Counted from the stretch's first letter, positions 30,648 through 44,503 are shown. The stretch: DNA of 64,000 bases from Psychrobacter immobilis (GCA_904846145.1 CAJGZL010000001.1:2170001-2234000), one strand, 5' to 3'. Notes: generated by a model from the sequence alone, not told the origin. Numbers and translations are program-made.

Positions 30648-31436
30648 TTAACTTTCTTCAACGAACGGTACTAAACCATCACGGCGCATCCAAGTCGCGA
30701 TAGAGTAGCGCTGGCGATGGGCGATTTGTACTTGATGTTGTAAGTCACTATCAAAAATGACTAAACGATTGGCAACGGGACTTACCTCATGATGAATGCC
30801 ATGATTGTCCACGACTTCTAATGCGCCACCATCCATATTCTCCCAATTATCATTGAGATAGAACACTGCTGAGATAACGCGCTCATCGCGCCCAGCAGGG
30901 TTATCACTGTGCCACTGATAACCAAAGCCAGTAGGATAGCAAGCATAATGCGCCTCACTATGGCGAATACCTGCGTATAGCATGCGATTAAGCACTTTCG
31001 CTAACTCATTAATACTCTGCAAGTAGTAAAACCCTGCAAAAAAGTCTTTATTTATCCAGCGAATTCTATCACCGCGAATATTGCTGACACGGATGCCAGC
31101 GGTCAGCTGCGCCTCTCGATAATCGATAAAGCCACTTTCCGCTTGCAAAGCTAATAACGCTTTATGAGTAAATATCTGATCAATAATGAGCCAGCCGTCA
31201 TTGACTAAGGTATCAAGCTGAGCGTCAGTCAGCTTAGCTTGCCAATTCACCTCAAAGTCAGCACTCTCTAGCACTTGTTGCGTGGGGATACTGGTATTAA
31301 CGGTAGCATCGATGACAGAGGTAAGCTTATTACTAGGTATAAGCAGGGGTGGATTGTCTGCGCCTATAGGATTATTGACCGCTATAGGGGTTAGATTCAA
31401 GTCTGTCAGCTCAAGGTTACTGATAATTGCTGTCAT
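30648..31436 (-). CDS. 2OG-Fe(II) oxygenase (prolyl 4-hydroxylase-like)
   Basis: The 262-residue product has the iron-binding HxD...H triad in a double-stranded beta-helix domain: GYQWHSDNPAGRDERVISAV (H and D near residues 173-175), FYLNDNW, GGALEVVD, then FDSDLQHQV (distal His near 230) and RYSIATWMRRD (Arg for 2-oxoglutarate). The N-terminal 55 residues are variable. Substrate unknown; related bacterial enzymes hydroxylate proline in peptides or proteins such as EF-Tu. AGGA lies 6 bases before the ATG; divergent from rlmJ. Confidence 0.88.
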   Translation of the reverse strand: MTAIISNLELTDLNLTPIAVNNPIGADNPPLLIPSNKLTSVIDATVNTSIPTQQVLESADFEVNWQAKLTDAQLDTLVNDGWLIIDQIFTHKALLALQAESGFIDYREAQLTAGIRVSNIRGDRIRWINKDFFAGFYYLQSINELAKVLNRMLYAGIRHSEAHYACYPTGFGYQWHSDNPAGRDERVISAVFYLNDNWENMDGGALEVVDNHGIHHEVSPVANRLVIFDSDLQHQVQIAHRQRYSIATWMRRDGLVPFVEES

Positions 31437-31589
31437 TTTGTCCTGCCCTTTGTTTAGTAACGGCTGTATTAACGGCTAAGAGAGCGCTGAATGTCAAAAC
31501 CATTACCAAAAGCATCGTTATCTTTTAGCTATCCTATGCTACCATAGATGCAATTTTTCTCACTTAAACTTTTCACATTGTGACCAACT

Positions 31590-32465
31590 ATGAACTATAA
31601 ACATGCCTATCACGCTGGTAATTTTGCCGATGTGGTCAAACACATTTTACTCATACAACTACTCAATCAATTGGGCCAAAAAAACAAACCCTTTTATGTG
31701 CTCGACGCTTATGGCGGACGCGGATTGTATTCGCTCAGTAGTGAAGAGGCACGCAAAACAGGTGAAGCAAAAGGCGGCATTCAAGCCGTTATGAATGCTG
31801 ATACGGACAAAGCTCCTGCGGCTGTTAAACAGTATGTAGAAGGTGTCAAGCACGCCCGTTTTGTCTACGATAGTAAAGTCTGCCCAGGTTCGCCGTGGTG
31901 GATTGCTCATCATATCGAAACCAATGCAGATGCTGGCGTGCGTGGTGAGGCATTTGAAGCCAAAGCTTCTGAGTATGATGCGCTAAATTATCAACTACAT
32001 AAGTTGCCAATTGGTATTCAGCACCGTGACGCTTTTGAAGGTATCACTGCGGTCATTCCTCCAAAAGAAAAACGTGGTTTAATTGTGTTAGATCCACCGT
32101 ATGAGCAAGAGCATAAAGACTTTACTCGTCTAATTGATTTGCTGGTCGCCGCTTATACCAAATGGCCACAAGGCACTTATGCGCTATGGTTTCCGATTAA
32201 GAATATTGATGCCGTCGAGCTGTTTTATAAAAAGCTAAAGCGCACAGAGATGCGCCGCCAGCTTATTTGTGAGCTCAATATCTACCCCAATGATGTCGCT
32301 GTTGGACTTAATGGTACTGGGATGTTGATTATCAATCCGCCTTGGCAGTTTGACAATCATGCCCGTGAGATTTTACGCTTTTTACAGCCTATCTTAAAAG
32401 TAGCTGATGCACCCAATCTATCTCCTGATAGCGCGACCAATGTACGCTGGTTAGTTGGCGAATAA
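31590..32465 (+). CDS. rlmJ: 23S rRNA (adenine-2030-N6)-methyltransferase
   Basis: The 291-residue methylase fits RlmJ (YhiR). MNYKHAYHAGNFADVVKH is the conserved start, LDAYGGRGLYSL (about 43-54) the S-adenosylmethionine region, and VLDPPYEQ (about 170-177) the DPPY catalytic motif of N6-adenine methylases. It modifies A2030 of 23S rRNA. The next gene, pssA, starts 16 bases past its stop. Confidence 0.95.
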   Translation: MNYKHAYHAGNFADVVKHILLIQLLNQLGQKNKPFYVLDAYGGRGLYSLSSEEARKTGEAKGGIQAVMNADTDKAPAAVKQYVEGVKHARFVYDSKVCPGSPWWIAHHIETNADAGVRGEAFEAKASEYDALNYQLHKLPIGIQHRDAFEGITAVIPPKEKRGLIVLDPPYEQEHKDFTRLIDLLVAAYTKWPQGTYALWFPIKNIDAVELFYKKLKRTEMRRQLICELNIYPNDVAVGLNGTGMLIINPPWQFDNHAREILRFLQPILKVADAPNLSPDSATNVRWLVGE

Positions 32466-32481
32466 ACGAGAAGGATGCATT

Positions 32482-33405
32482 ATGAGCACTGACAAGAGCA
32501 CTGATAAACAAGTGACTGATAAACAAGATGCTTCGCTAACATCTAGCAATAAGATAAACGATACTAGTGATAACGCGGCAACTCAGCCACCCTTTATAGA
32601 TGAGCACGATTTCAATATACGCTTAGCGGATAATGATAACTATGATGGGCTAACTTTTGAAGTTATTGAAGCAGAAGTTGCTGAGGGTGAGCAAGTCGTC
32701 AGCCGTGGGGTCTATTTAGCGCCTAATTTGATTACCACTTTATCGTTACTATCAGGGTTTTATTCGATCTTAGCTAGCACCAGTGGCGAATTTTATAAGG
32801 CGGCATTGGCTATATTTTTATCGGCTATCTTGGATGGTGCAGATGGACGTGTCGCACGCATGCTCAATGCGCAGAGCCCATTTGGCGAGCAGTATGACTC
32901 ATTAGCTGATATGCTCGCTTTTGGGATTGCACCTGCAATCTTAATTTATAGCTTTGCGTTACAACCTTTAGGTCGTATTGGCCTCGGCTGTGCTTTTGTA
33001 TTTACCGCTTGTGGCGCTTTTCGTTTAGCTCGCTTTAATGTGCAGGTTGGTATCGTTGATAAGAAGTACTTTGTCGGTTTAGCCAGTCCATTAGCAGCTA
33101 TTTTGGTTACTTCTGCGGTAATGGTCGCAATCGATCACCGTCAATGGGTTGGTCAATATGATGGTTTGATAATGGGTTTGTTTGCTGCTTGGGTGGTAAT
33201 ATGTGGTTTGCTCATGGTCAGCAATGTCAAATACTATAGCTTTAAAGAGTTTGATAAAAAGAAAGTACCCTTTGTAGCGTTAATCATTGCGGTATTAGTA
33301 TTGAGTATTGCTATTTACGACATACCCGTTGGTATTCTCGCTATTGGTATTATCTATGCGTTATCAGGTATTGTGACTACTATTAAAGCTAAAGCCAGCA
33401 GTTAA
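32482..33405 (+). CDS. pssA: CDP-diacylglycerol--serine O-phosphatidyltransferase
   Basis: Inner-membrane enzyme that makes phosphatidylserine, the precursor of phosphatidylethanolamine; 307 residues. The CDP-alcohol phosphatidyltransferase motif DG-x2-AR-x8-G-x3-D-x3-D is complete (DGRVARML...FGEQYDSLAD, about residues 123-145). About six to eight membrane helices follow. The first 75 residues are polar and acidic, longer than in many homologues, and probably disordered. ATG 32482 has GAGAAGGA 6 bases upstream; an in-frame start at 32455 lies inside rlmJ and is rejected. Confidence 0.94.
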   Translation: MSTDKSTDKQVTDKQDASLTSSNKINDTSDNAATQPPFIDEHDFNIRLADNDNYDGLTFEVIEAEVAEGEQVVSRGVYLAPNLITTLSLLSGFYSILASTSGEFYKAALAIFLSAILDGADGRVARMLNAQSPFGEQYDSLADMLAFGIAPAILIYSFALQPLGRIGLGCAFVFTACGAFRLARFNVQVGIVDKKYFVGLASPLAAILVTSAVMVAIDHRQWVGQYDGLIMGLFAAWVVICGLLMVSNVKYYSFKEFDKKKVPFVALIIAVLVLSIAIYDIPVGILAIGIIYALSGIVTTIKAKASS

Positions 33406-33446
33406 AGCGTAGAAGAATAGTAAAAGTCGCTTTTGGCGATAACTTT

Positions 33447-33475
33447 AATAAGCCTACTATCATAGTAGGCTTATT
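33447..33475 (+). terminator. Hairpin after pssA, terminator-like
   Basis: Perfect 13-bp arms AATAAGCCTACTA and TAGTAGGCTTATT with a 3-base loop; the following T tract is weak (AGTTT). Confidence 0.65.
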
Positions 33476-33775
33476 AGTTTCAACTATAAGGTTTGTGCTA
33501 AGTTGCAGCAGTTACAAAGCATCCGTAACTAAAAGCGTAGGCAATAGAAAATAAAAGATATCGTAAAGCATTGATAAAACTATAAATATCAAATTAACTG
33601 AAAATAACCTTAATAATCTTTAACAAACCGCTTGACGCTTATCCAGAACTACGTATAATGCCACCCAGTCGAGAGGGAAGGCGGATTGGGAAAGTGGTTG
33701 ACCACTTAATATTAATAGCGAAGCTATTAGCTAATCATCCAACCCACTGAATTACTTTTAAAATAAAATAAACTC

Positions 33776-33803
33776 TTGACAACATAATTAAAGCGTCTAT
33801 AAT
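33776..33803 (+). promoter_or_regulatory. rRNA operon promoter P1
   Basis: TTGACA at 33776-33781 and TATAAT at 33798-33803 with a 16-base spacer: consensus sigma-70 elements, about 460 bases before 16S. GCGTC precedes the -10 and CGCACC follows it, a GC-rich discriminator typical of stringently controlled rRNA promoters. Confidence 0.9.
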
Positions 33804-33904
33804 ACGCACCTCATCAAGACGAGCTAGAAGTTAAACACTAAGAGATATTAGTGATAATGACAGCAAATCGGATGAAACAAATTATAAAGAAATAAAATAA
33901 AAGC

Positions 33905-33932
33905 TTGACAGACTTATCGATTGTGTTATGAT
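33905..33932 (+). promoter_or_regulatory. rRNA operon promoter P2
   Basis: TTGACA at 33905-33910 and TATGAT at 33927-33932 with a 16-base spacer, about 330 bases before 16S. Tandem P1-P2 promoters are usual for rRNA operons. Confidence 0.85.
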
Positions 33933-34038
33933 AGTCAGCTCGCTAAACAGCATAAGCCACATGGTTTAGAGCCGAATAGCTAGATAAGAATACTGATACA
34001 AACTACTTACTGGACGACAGAAGTGGTTACTATTTAAA

Positions 34039-34061
34039 AGCTTAACTAAAGAACAACTTGT
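34039..34061 (+). other. 16S processing stem, left arm
   Basis: AGCTTAACTAAAGAACAACT at 34039 onward is the reverse complement, with a single extra A, of 35829-35850 just after 16S. The two would pair across the whole 16S transcript to form the RNase III-type precursor stem. Confidence 0.8.
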
Positions 34062-34260
34062 GTGGATTTTTGCTGAGATAGGGTGCATAAATAAAGTTGG
34101 TTGAGACTTCTTTTCGGAGTTGATTCTAACTATAAAAATTTATCATCTAAGACAGCAGAAAAACTCAAAGTTAATTCATTACGAACATAATTTTTAGCGA
34201 TTTTGCCAGAATAGATGAGCCAAGTTTAGTGACCTCTTTAAAGGGTTACATAGCAAGATT

Positions 34261-35799
<1,539 letters not shown>

Positions 35800-35828
35800 T
35801 AGACGCATCCACTTGGCAAGAATTCACA

Positions 35829-35850
35829 ACAAGTTGTTCTTTAGTTAGCT
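35829..35850 (+). other. 16S processing stem, right arm (with boxA-like sequence)
   Basis: ACAAGTTGTTCTTTAGTTAG at 35829 onward pairs with 34039-34061. It also contains TTGTTCTTTAG, similar to the boxA antitermination element. Confidence 0.75.
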
Positions 35851-35881
35851 TAAATATTAGCATGAGGTATATGCCTCTTAC

Positions 35882-35958
35882 AGGCCTGTAGCTCAGCTGG
35901 TTAGAGCACCGTGTTGATAACGCGGGGGTCGGCAGTTCAAGTCTGCCCAGGCCTACCA
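35882..35958 (+). tRNA. tRNA-Ile (GAT)
   Basis: 77 bases including encoded CCA. The cloverleaf is regular: acceptor AGGCCTG/CAGGCCT, D-loop AGCTGGTTA, anticodon loop TTGATAA (GAT), T-loop GTTCAAGTC. It lies in the 16S-23S spacer, the common place. Confidence 0.97.
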
Positions 35959-35967
35959 TTTTATTAC

Positions 35968-36043
35968 GGGGCCATAGCTCAGTTGGTAGAGCGCCTGCCT
36001 TGCACGCAGGAGGTCAACGGTTCGACTCCGTTTGGCTCCACCA
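35968..36043 (+). tRNA. tRNA-Ala (TGC)
   Basis: 76 bases including encoded CCA. Acceptor GGGGCCA/TGGCTCC, anticodon loop TTGCACG (TGC), T-loop GTTCGACTC. It is 9 bases after tRNA-Ile in the rRNA operon spacer. Confidence 0.97.
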
Positions 36044-36183
36044 TACATTAATAAATGCTGATATAGACAATGAGTATAAATAGAAACAAATGATTCACTT
36101 TACCTGAGGGTAAGATTGATTATTTCTTTCTGTTTTATACAGAGCTTACGACTCGACGAGAGCGTAGGAACTATTTAAAAACA

Positions 36184-36343
36184 TAGATATGAGTCTGGGT
36201 TAGAAAGAGCGTGTTCACGCGTTTTTTTCTAACCTTAATAACTCACCTCTTAACGACATCAGTTGTTATCCCAGGGGTGGGTTATTAAAAAAGTAAAGAG
36301 AACTGAATCAAGCGTATAAATTAGGTGATATCGTTATAATTGC
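36184..36343 (+). other. 23S leader with long-range processing-stem segments
   Basis: Three blocks before 23S have exact reverse complements after it: TAGATATGAGTCTG 36184-36197 with 39327-39340; AACTGAATCAAG 36301-36312 with 39281-39292; GGTGATATCG 36324-36333 with 39266-39275. With the 23S ends themselves (36362-36375 with 39220-39233) they form a nested long stem for RNase III processing. A local hairpin GGTTAGAAA...TTTCTAACC with an inner GCGTG/CACGC lies at about 36198-36234. Confidence 0.8.
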
Positions 36344-36368
36344 TGACAAAGACCCTTTGGGGTTGTAT

Positions 36369-39228
<2,860 letters not shown>

Positions 39229-39348
39229 ACAACACCCAAGTGGTTTTGTATATAAAGCATTATATCGATATCACCTTATCCTTGATTCAGTTAGGATAGT
39301 GATACTTAGTCAATAAGTAAAACAAACAGACTCATATCTAACCCCCTT

Positions 39349-39464
39349 TGCTGACGACAATAGCAAGACGGAACCACCTGATCCCTTCTCGAACTCAGAA
39401 GTGAAACGTCTTAGCGCCAATGGTAGTGTGGCTCCGGCCATGTGAGAGTAGGTCATCGTCAGCT
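39349..39464 (+). rRNA. rrf: 5S ribosomal RNA
   Basis: About 116 bases with paired ends GCTGACGA/TCGTCAGC and the conserved CGAACTCAGAAGTGAAACG and TAGCGCCAATGGTAGTGTGG. It is 120 bases after 23S. Confidence 0.96.
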
Positions 39465-39480
39465 CTCTATTCCTAGACTT

Positions 39481-39516
39481 GCCCCCTCCGACTAACGTCG
39501 GAGGGGGCTTTTCTTT
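39481..39516 (+). terminator. rRNA operon terminator
   Basis: Perfect 12-bp arms GCCCCCTCCGAC and GTCGGAGGGGGC with a TAAC loop, followed by TTTTCTTT. Confidence 0.95.
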
Positions 39517-39784
39517 GGCTGTAGTTTTGTTAGCTAGAATTTTTGTGCTACCTATCTTCATTTATTAAATCTATCAAAATTTTATAGTTATTGATTAGAT
39601 TAATATTGACCGCAATTAACTTTTAGTTACAAGTATATTAAAATTAATTTATATTCTTTAATCCATATATATTTACTAGCAGGTCTCTGTTTGTTATATT
39701 ATAAAAACAACATTACTAATTAGTTTAATTAATAGTCATGTTTAGTAATTTATTATATTCATATATTATAAAGAGGAACTAAAG
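39517..39784. other. A/T-rich intergenic region after the rRNA operon
   Basis: Strongly A/T-rich and without a gene. AAAGAGGAACTAAAG at 39770-39784 is the ribosome site of the following lipoprotein gene. No tRNA remnant, direct repeat or integrase that would mark an integration site was seen. Confidence 0.5.
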
Positions 39785-41483
39785 ATGAAAACTAATACTA
39801 AATTAAAGCTGTTATGCAGTTGCTTTATTAGGTTGTGATGATGATAATGACTCGCCACCTGTCGATGATGGTATAACGATTCCCACTGAAACAAAAGCTG
39901 CATATGTGGGTGGGGATATAGCTGTTTATGGTGATATTGCTAAAGATAAATTTGGTAAGACCTCTCTTACTGATAATACTGGTGTAGTATTGTTAGATGA
40001 TGGCACAATAGCAGCTAGTTATGCAGCTTTAGGCTTAAAGCTACCTTTTCTTGCACCTAAAGTATCTACAGCTATTTATGCGACCGAAGTTAGTAGCAAG
40101 GTTGCCTCCTCCACACTGCGCTCTCAAGCGGATGCTTATCTTGCACTCATCGAGCAGATACTTAAGGATGAAGGTGCAGATGTTAATATATTAGTGAATC
40201 AATCGTCACTAAATGCGCAGTCTTCGGTAGTTCAAGCTACTTTAAGTGTCAATTTTACCAATACTACTCAGAGTGCTAGTAATATCAGAAATCTGGTGCT
40301 AAAAGCGATTAATGATGGTGTATTACCAGCCAATATGATGTCAAGTGGCACAGACTTTGGCGATAAAATCCGCTTAAATTTAGCTTTTTGGGAAGATCAG
40401 GGTAATGTTTTCTTATGGGCTGGTGCAAACTTGGCTGAAGATGCGAAAGCGGTAGCAGCTAAGTATAACGATCTTAGTAACGCTGCTGCATTAACTTCAA
40501 GCCGTGTATTAACTACTGTTGCCTCTAAAGAGACGTTTAAGCAGACTGAGGCTAGTGCAGGTGGGGTAGATATCCTTTGGTCGATCGACGCATCTGGCTC
40601 TATGAGTCAAGAGCAGCAGAATCTTGCAAACGGGGCAGAGCAGTTTTTTACTACGTTGAACACTGCAGGATTGGATTATCGCTTAGCAGTAAATACTCAA
40701 GGTAATGACAACACCCGCTATAGCTGTACGTCTTTGCGTCAGACAACGGCAGGTGAAAGCTTCATCGATAGTAATACGCCTGATGCGCTTGCAAAGTGGC
40801 GTGTTCTAGCATCACCAGGCACTAGTGATTCTGGTAATGAAACTGGATTCTATTGTACTAGAGAAGTTAGTCTAACAGGCTTTGATCGTCCAAATGCCAA
40901 AAACTTGGTTGTGTTTGTCTCTGATGAGCCTGAAAATGAAACAGTCAATTCGTCTCGTCCAAGTGCTAGTTCTAATTATGTCTCACGTGACTTTGAAAAT
41001 TATAAGCAGTACTTCACCAATACGGGTGCTACTTACTTTGCCATTGTAGGTACTGGCTCGACTATCAAACCAACATTCAGTAGTAATGTTGATTTAAATG
41101 CAAATGGTGATTACAGTTGTAACGGTCAAGGTGGCAATGCTGGTGGTGGTGCACACTTTAGCGAAATTGCTAAATTGACAGGTGGTAGCTCAGCATCTAT
41201 CTGTGCGGATTCTGCAGATTGGACCGTTATGTTTGATAAGATTTTGGAAACAGCAACAGGATTGGCTAGTAACTTTAAATTGCAGTATGCTCCGATACCT
41301 TCTTCAGTGAAGGTAATGGTCGCAGGTAAGGCACTTACCCGAGATATTAGCCATAAAGATGGGTTTGATATCATCTATGGTAAAGACGATGTCTCACTTG
41401 TATTTTATGGTAATAGCCTACCCAAACAAGGTGATGCAATTGAAATAGAGTATGACTATTTAGGTGGTAAAGTGGTCAAATAG
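39785..41483 (+). CDS. Von Willebrand factor A domain lipoprotein, frameshift in the signal peptide
   Basis: The ATG at 39785 has a good ribosome site (GAGGA at 39773-39777) and encodes MKTNTKLKLL, then runs to a stop at 39838. The body frame (+1 relative) reads AVALLGCDDDNDSPP from 39816, with a lipobox LLGC at 39825-39836, and is open to 41483. One base too many, or two too few, around 39812-39816 separates start and lipobox. The intact part (from GTG 39906, 525 residues) has a VWA domain with the MIDAS motif DASGSMS near 40586-40606, then FVSDEP and paired cysteines (YSCTSLR, FYCTRE, YSCNGQ, ASICADS). Likely a surface or periplasmic lipoprotein for metal-dependent protein binding. Either a fresh pseudogene or a sequence error. 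Confidence 0.78.
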
Positions 41484-41519
41484 GAAGGTACTCGATGCGT
41501 TGATAATTTGCTAAAAAAC

Positions 41520-41554
41520 AGGCGACATATCACACTGTTGATATGTCGCCTTTA
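41520..41554 (+). terminator. Terminator after the VWA lipoprotein gene
   Basis: Perfect 13-bp arms AGGCGACATATCA and TGATATGTCGCCT with a 6-base loop, followed by TTATT. Confidence 0.85.
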
Positions 41555-41666
41555 TTAGCTTGATTCTTTGATGATTAGCTATAGACATTAAAAGATATTT
41601 CTAGCCTACATAGGTTCAATCGATTAAATGCATGATATGCTCTAATATAAATTGTAACTATATTTT

Positions 41667-43406
41667 TTAAGCACTAGCATGCCACTGCTGATTAGACTTA
41701 AAAATGTCTTCATAAATAACTTCTTTAATAGAGTCAATATCTAATTTGGTTCTGTCCTCGTTTAATCTGACTACTCTTGGTAAGCTACTAATTCCTAGTT
41801 TTCCATCTGCTATAGCGTAATGCCTGTAATTCTCATTAATAATTTCGTTACATTCAAATTCTGTATAAACCATACTGTAGGGTTCAGTTTTAGCCAAACG
41901 CACAATCGATATAAATAAATCTTCATTTATTGAAGACCTCATTTGCTCGATATCTGCCAACGAATAATTAGGTGTTTTACCCAGTTTCATTTTTTGCCAA
42001 AAGCTACCATTCTCTTTAAGATACTTATAGTGACTGATATTTTCTTCTTGTAGGTTCAGCTCCTCTAGAGAAATATCAATATCCTCTAGCTTATCTTTGA
42101 TCGCTAGCAAAGAGTACGCCATAATCTGTGAGTTTTCATCAAGACTTTCTTCATCAGAATAGAAAACATGACGTGATTTGTTTAGTAGTCTTCTAAGAGC
42201 TATTAGCTTAACTATCATGATTTCGCTACTAGTAGAGTATCCTGCTAGAGGCTGCAACCTAAAATCTTGGATATTCTCACTCATTTGCTTTACTAGCTGA
42301 TCTAGATGATAAAATAAATAATCTTGATCATTAACATCATGATCAGTCATTTTAATGATTCTTGGAAGCTTTTGCAGTATAAGGATAGATAATTGCTTTT
42401 CGTACTTAACCATACGCTCTTTTATAATCTCTTCTGGATGACTACCATCTTGCTGTAAAGGCTCCCTAAGCAAAGGCTTGAGGTAATTTTGATACAACTG
42501 CTGAATATCATTAACGAACTTCAGCAAAGTGTCAGATACACCTCTATCAAGGGTATAAAGTCTAGTCATGCAATATGCAGCATGAGCTAAATAGTCTGAA
42601 TTATTAATACTATCCTTTTTTAAGACGATATTGGTCAGATATACATACTCTCTATGATTACCACTATGGTCCTCGTAAAGGAAGCGTCGAAATGAGTAAG
42701 GGTTTTTATCTATTTGACTAGCAGTGCCGACTAAATACCAATAGTTTTGTCCTTCAACTATAAAGAACTTTCTATCTCTCCCTTCTTGTTTGATAAAAGA
42801 GGGCAGGTGAGACAATTCTTGAAAACTTAAGTCGGAGGAGTCCCAGTTTCGAAAGTCTCGTCCTTGAATCTGCTGCTTAATAAATACTTCTTTAAAGTAT
42901 GATTTTATAATATTAGTATTGAGCTTACGTAAACCGACGTCAATATCTAGAGTTATAGTATCTATCCATAGTGCTAGGTCATATAAAAAAGCCACTCGTA
43001 TTTGTTGGCGGTCTTTCTGATCTTGTAATACATCATTAACCTCTAGGCTATCTAAATAGCCTAGAATGGATTCTATTTTATCAGCCAACTGCATTGCATT
43101 ATGATTTTTGTTTTGTGACGTTATAATTTTTTTCATGTGTGAGGCTATAGATAGCAAGTCTTTATTTTTAGTATGTATATTTTCTATAGTCCACTGCAAG
43201 CTGTTGGGGCGCGTATAGGTCAATGTTCTATCAACATCAACACTGATACCTCGTGGCTTTAGGATATTTTTATAAATGCTAGTTTGACTCTCTTTGTCCA
43301 GCTGAGGAACAATATCGTCAATGACTTCACGCCAGTCTAGACTAAGTGTAGGGTCTATAGATTTAAGTTTGTAAAGTTGGTATTCAGAAAGATCATGAAT
43401 ATTCAT
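41667..43406 (-). CDS. Unrecognised 579-residue soluble protein
   Basis: I do not recognise this protein. It has no signal peptide and no membrane helix, and is rich in Leu, Ile, Asp, Lys and Gln with long predicted helical stretches (for example about 85-125 and 330-480). A mid-region segment, FFIVEGQNYWYLVGTASQID near 215-235, looks like a beta-hairpin-containing small domain, and the C-terminal 90 residues (VYTEFECNEIINENYRHYAI...) look alpha/beta. There is no Walker, HNH, protease or nuclease motif I can name. ATG 43406 is chosen because AGAGGA lies 9 bases before it; ATG 43415 abuts that site. It stands alone downstream of the rRNA operon next to a broken VWA gene, in A/T-rich surroundings, consistent with accessory DNA. 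Confidence 0.75.
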   Translation of the reverse strand: MNIHDLSEYQLYKLKSIDPTLSLDWREVIDDIVPQLDKESQTSIYKNILKPRGISVDVDRTLTYTRPNSLQWTIENIHTKNKDLLSIASHMKKIITSQNKNHNAMQLADKIESILGYLDSLEVNDVLQDQKDRQQIRVAFLYDLALWIDTITLDIDVGLRKLNTNIIKSYFKEVFIKQQIQGRDFRNWDSSDLSFQELSHLPSFIKQEGRDRKFFIVEGQNYWYLVGTASQIDKNPYSFRRFLYEDHSGNHREYVYLTNIVLKKDSINNSDYLAHAAYCMTRLYTLDRGVSDTLLKFVNDIQQLYQNYLKPLLREPLQQDGSHPEEIIKERMVKYEKQLSILILQKLPRIIKMTDHDVNDQDYLFYHLDQLVKQMSENIQDFRLQPLAGYSTSSEIMIVKLIALRRLLNKSRHVFYSDEESLDENSQIMAYSLLAIKDKLEDIDISLEELNLQEENISHYKYLKENGSFWQKMKLGKTPNYSLADIEQMRSSINEDLFISIVRLAKTEPYSMVYTEFECNEIINENYRHYAIADGKLGISSLPRVVRLNEDRTKLDIDSIKEVIYEDIFKSNQQWHASA

Positions 43407-43608
43407 TATGTTCATTCCTCTAATCATTCATAAAGTACAGAATCTAAATTAAACCTTAGATTATAGTAGACTGATGTAAGTTAATAAACCTTGTATTACG
43501 ATTTAGATAAAATATTTTTACTAGCATTTGTTGCGTTGTCTTGTTTATGTAATAGTACTTATGGCAAGCTATAAGTCACTTTTTTACTAAGATAAATCGG
43601 AGCAAGAA

Positions 43609-44022
43609 ATGACAACCTCAAAAGTAACTTATCAAGGCGATCTCCGCACTACAGCTATTCACTTGCAATCAAACAATGAAATCATCACTGATGCACCAAC
43701 AGATAACCAAGGGAAAGGCGAAGCTTTTTCACCGACTGATTTACTAGCGACCAGCTTAGCTAGTTGTATGCTAACCATCATCGGCATCAAAGCTCGTGAT
43801 ATGGAGATAGATGTTACAGGCACTACCGCTGAAGTGACTAAAGTGATGGCGGCTGATCCTAGACGTGTGAGTGAAGTGCATGTCGCTATCACCTTTAATC
43901 AAGCGCTTGATGATAAGACGCAAAAAATATTCTATAACACGGCGCTCACTTGCCCAGTAGCTAAGAGCATCCATCCTGATATCATTCAAAATATCACTAT
44001 AAAATGTGCTGATGAGTCTTAG
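43609..44022 (+). CDS. OsmC family protein
   Basis: The 137-residue OsmC/Ohr-fold protein has the two conserved reactive cysteines in ASCMLTIIG (Cys53) and TCPVAKS (Cys115), and FSPTDLLATSLASC is the family signature. Such proteins reduce organic hydroperoxides with thiol or lipoyl donors. It is closer to YhfA/OsmC-like than to Ohr by its NEIITDAPTDNQGKGEAFSP stretch. GGAGCAAG precedes the ATG. The next gene starts one base after its stop. Confidence 0.92.
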   Translation: MTTSKVTYQGDLRTTAIHLQSNNEIITDAPTDNQGKGEAFSPTDLLATSLASCMLTIIGIKARDMEIDVTGTTAEVTKVMAADPRRVSEVHVAITFNQALDDKTQKIFYNTALTCPVAKSIHPDIIQNITIKCADES

Positions 44023-44023
44023 T

Positions 44024-44503
44024 ATGACGATTAAAAGTATGACCACCAAAACCTTGCTTATCGTTGCTCATGCACCATCGCCAAATACTAAAAAGTTAGC
44101 GCAAGCAGCTTTTGATGGTGCTAATCATACTGATATTGATATCAATGTAGTATTGAAATCACCACAAGATACTCAACCTGAAGATGTGCTGGCAGCGGAC
44201 GCTTTATTATTAGGGACGACTGAAAATTTGTCCTATATAGCAGGATTGACCAAGGATTTTTTTGATCGCTGTTATTATCCAGTGTTAGAGCACAAACAAG
44301 GCATGCCGTTTGCGCTTTATATACGAGCAGGATTCGATGGTGCAGGTACCAAACTGGCTATGAAAACGATTATCACAGGATTGCGTTGGAACCAAGTTCA
44401 AGAAACCTTAATCTTAAAAGGGGATTGGCAAGAAGTATTCACTGAGCAAGTCGAAGAGTTAGCCATGACTCTTGCTGCTGGTGTAGAAGCGGGAATTTAT
44501 TAA
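44024..44503 (+). CDS. Flavodoxin-like / NAD(P)H FMN-reductase fold protein
   Basis: The 159-residue product opens with a flavodoxin-type strand-loop, LLIVAHAPSPNTKKLAQAAF (about 8-27), and has LLGTTENLSYIAGLTKDFFD (about 62-81), resembling the FMN isoalloxazine loop of flavodoxins and WrbA-like proteins. The role is probably redox, unassigned. ATG 44024 begins one base after the OsmC stop, so it is coupled; ATG 44039 is an alternative. Confidence 0.78.
   Translation: MTIKSMTTKTLLIVAHAPSPNTKKLAQAAFDGANHTDIDINVVLKSPQDTQPEDVLAADALLLGTTENLSYIAGLTKDFFDRCYYPVLEHKQGMPFALYIRAGFDGAGTKLAMKTIITGLRWNQVQETLILKGDWQEVFTEQVEELAMTLAAGVEAGIY

Noticed and set aside
39310..39561. 83-codon minus-strand frame across 5S and the rRNA terminator
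   Set aside because: Overlaps 5S rRNA and a terminator; not a gene.
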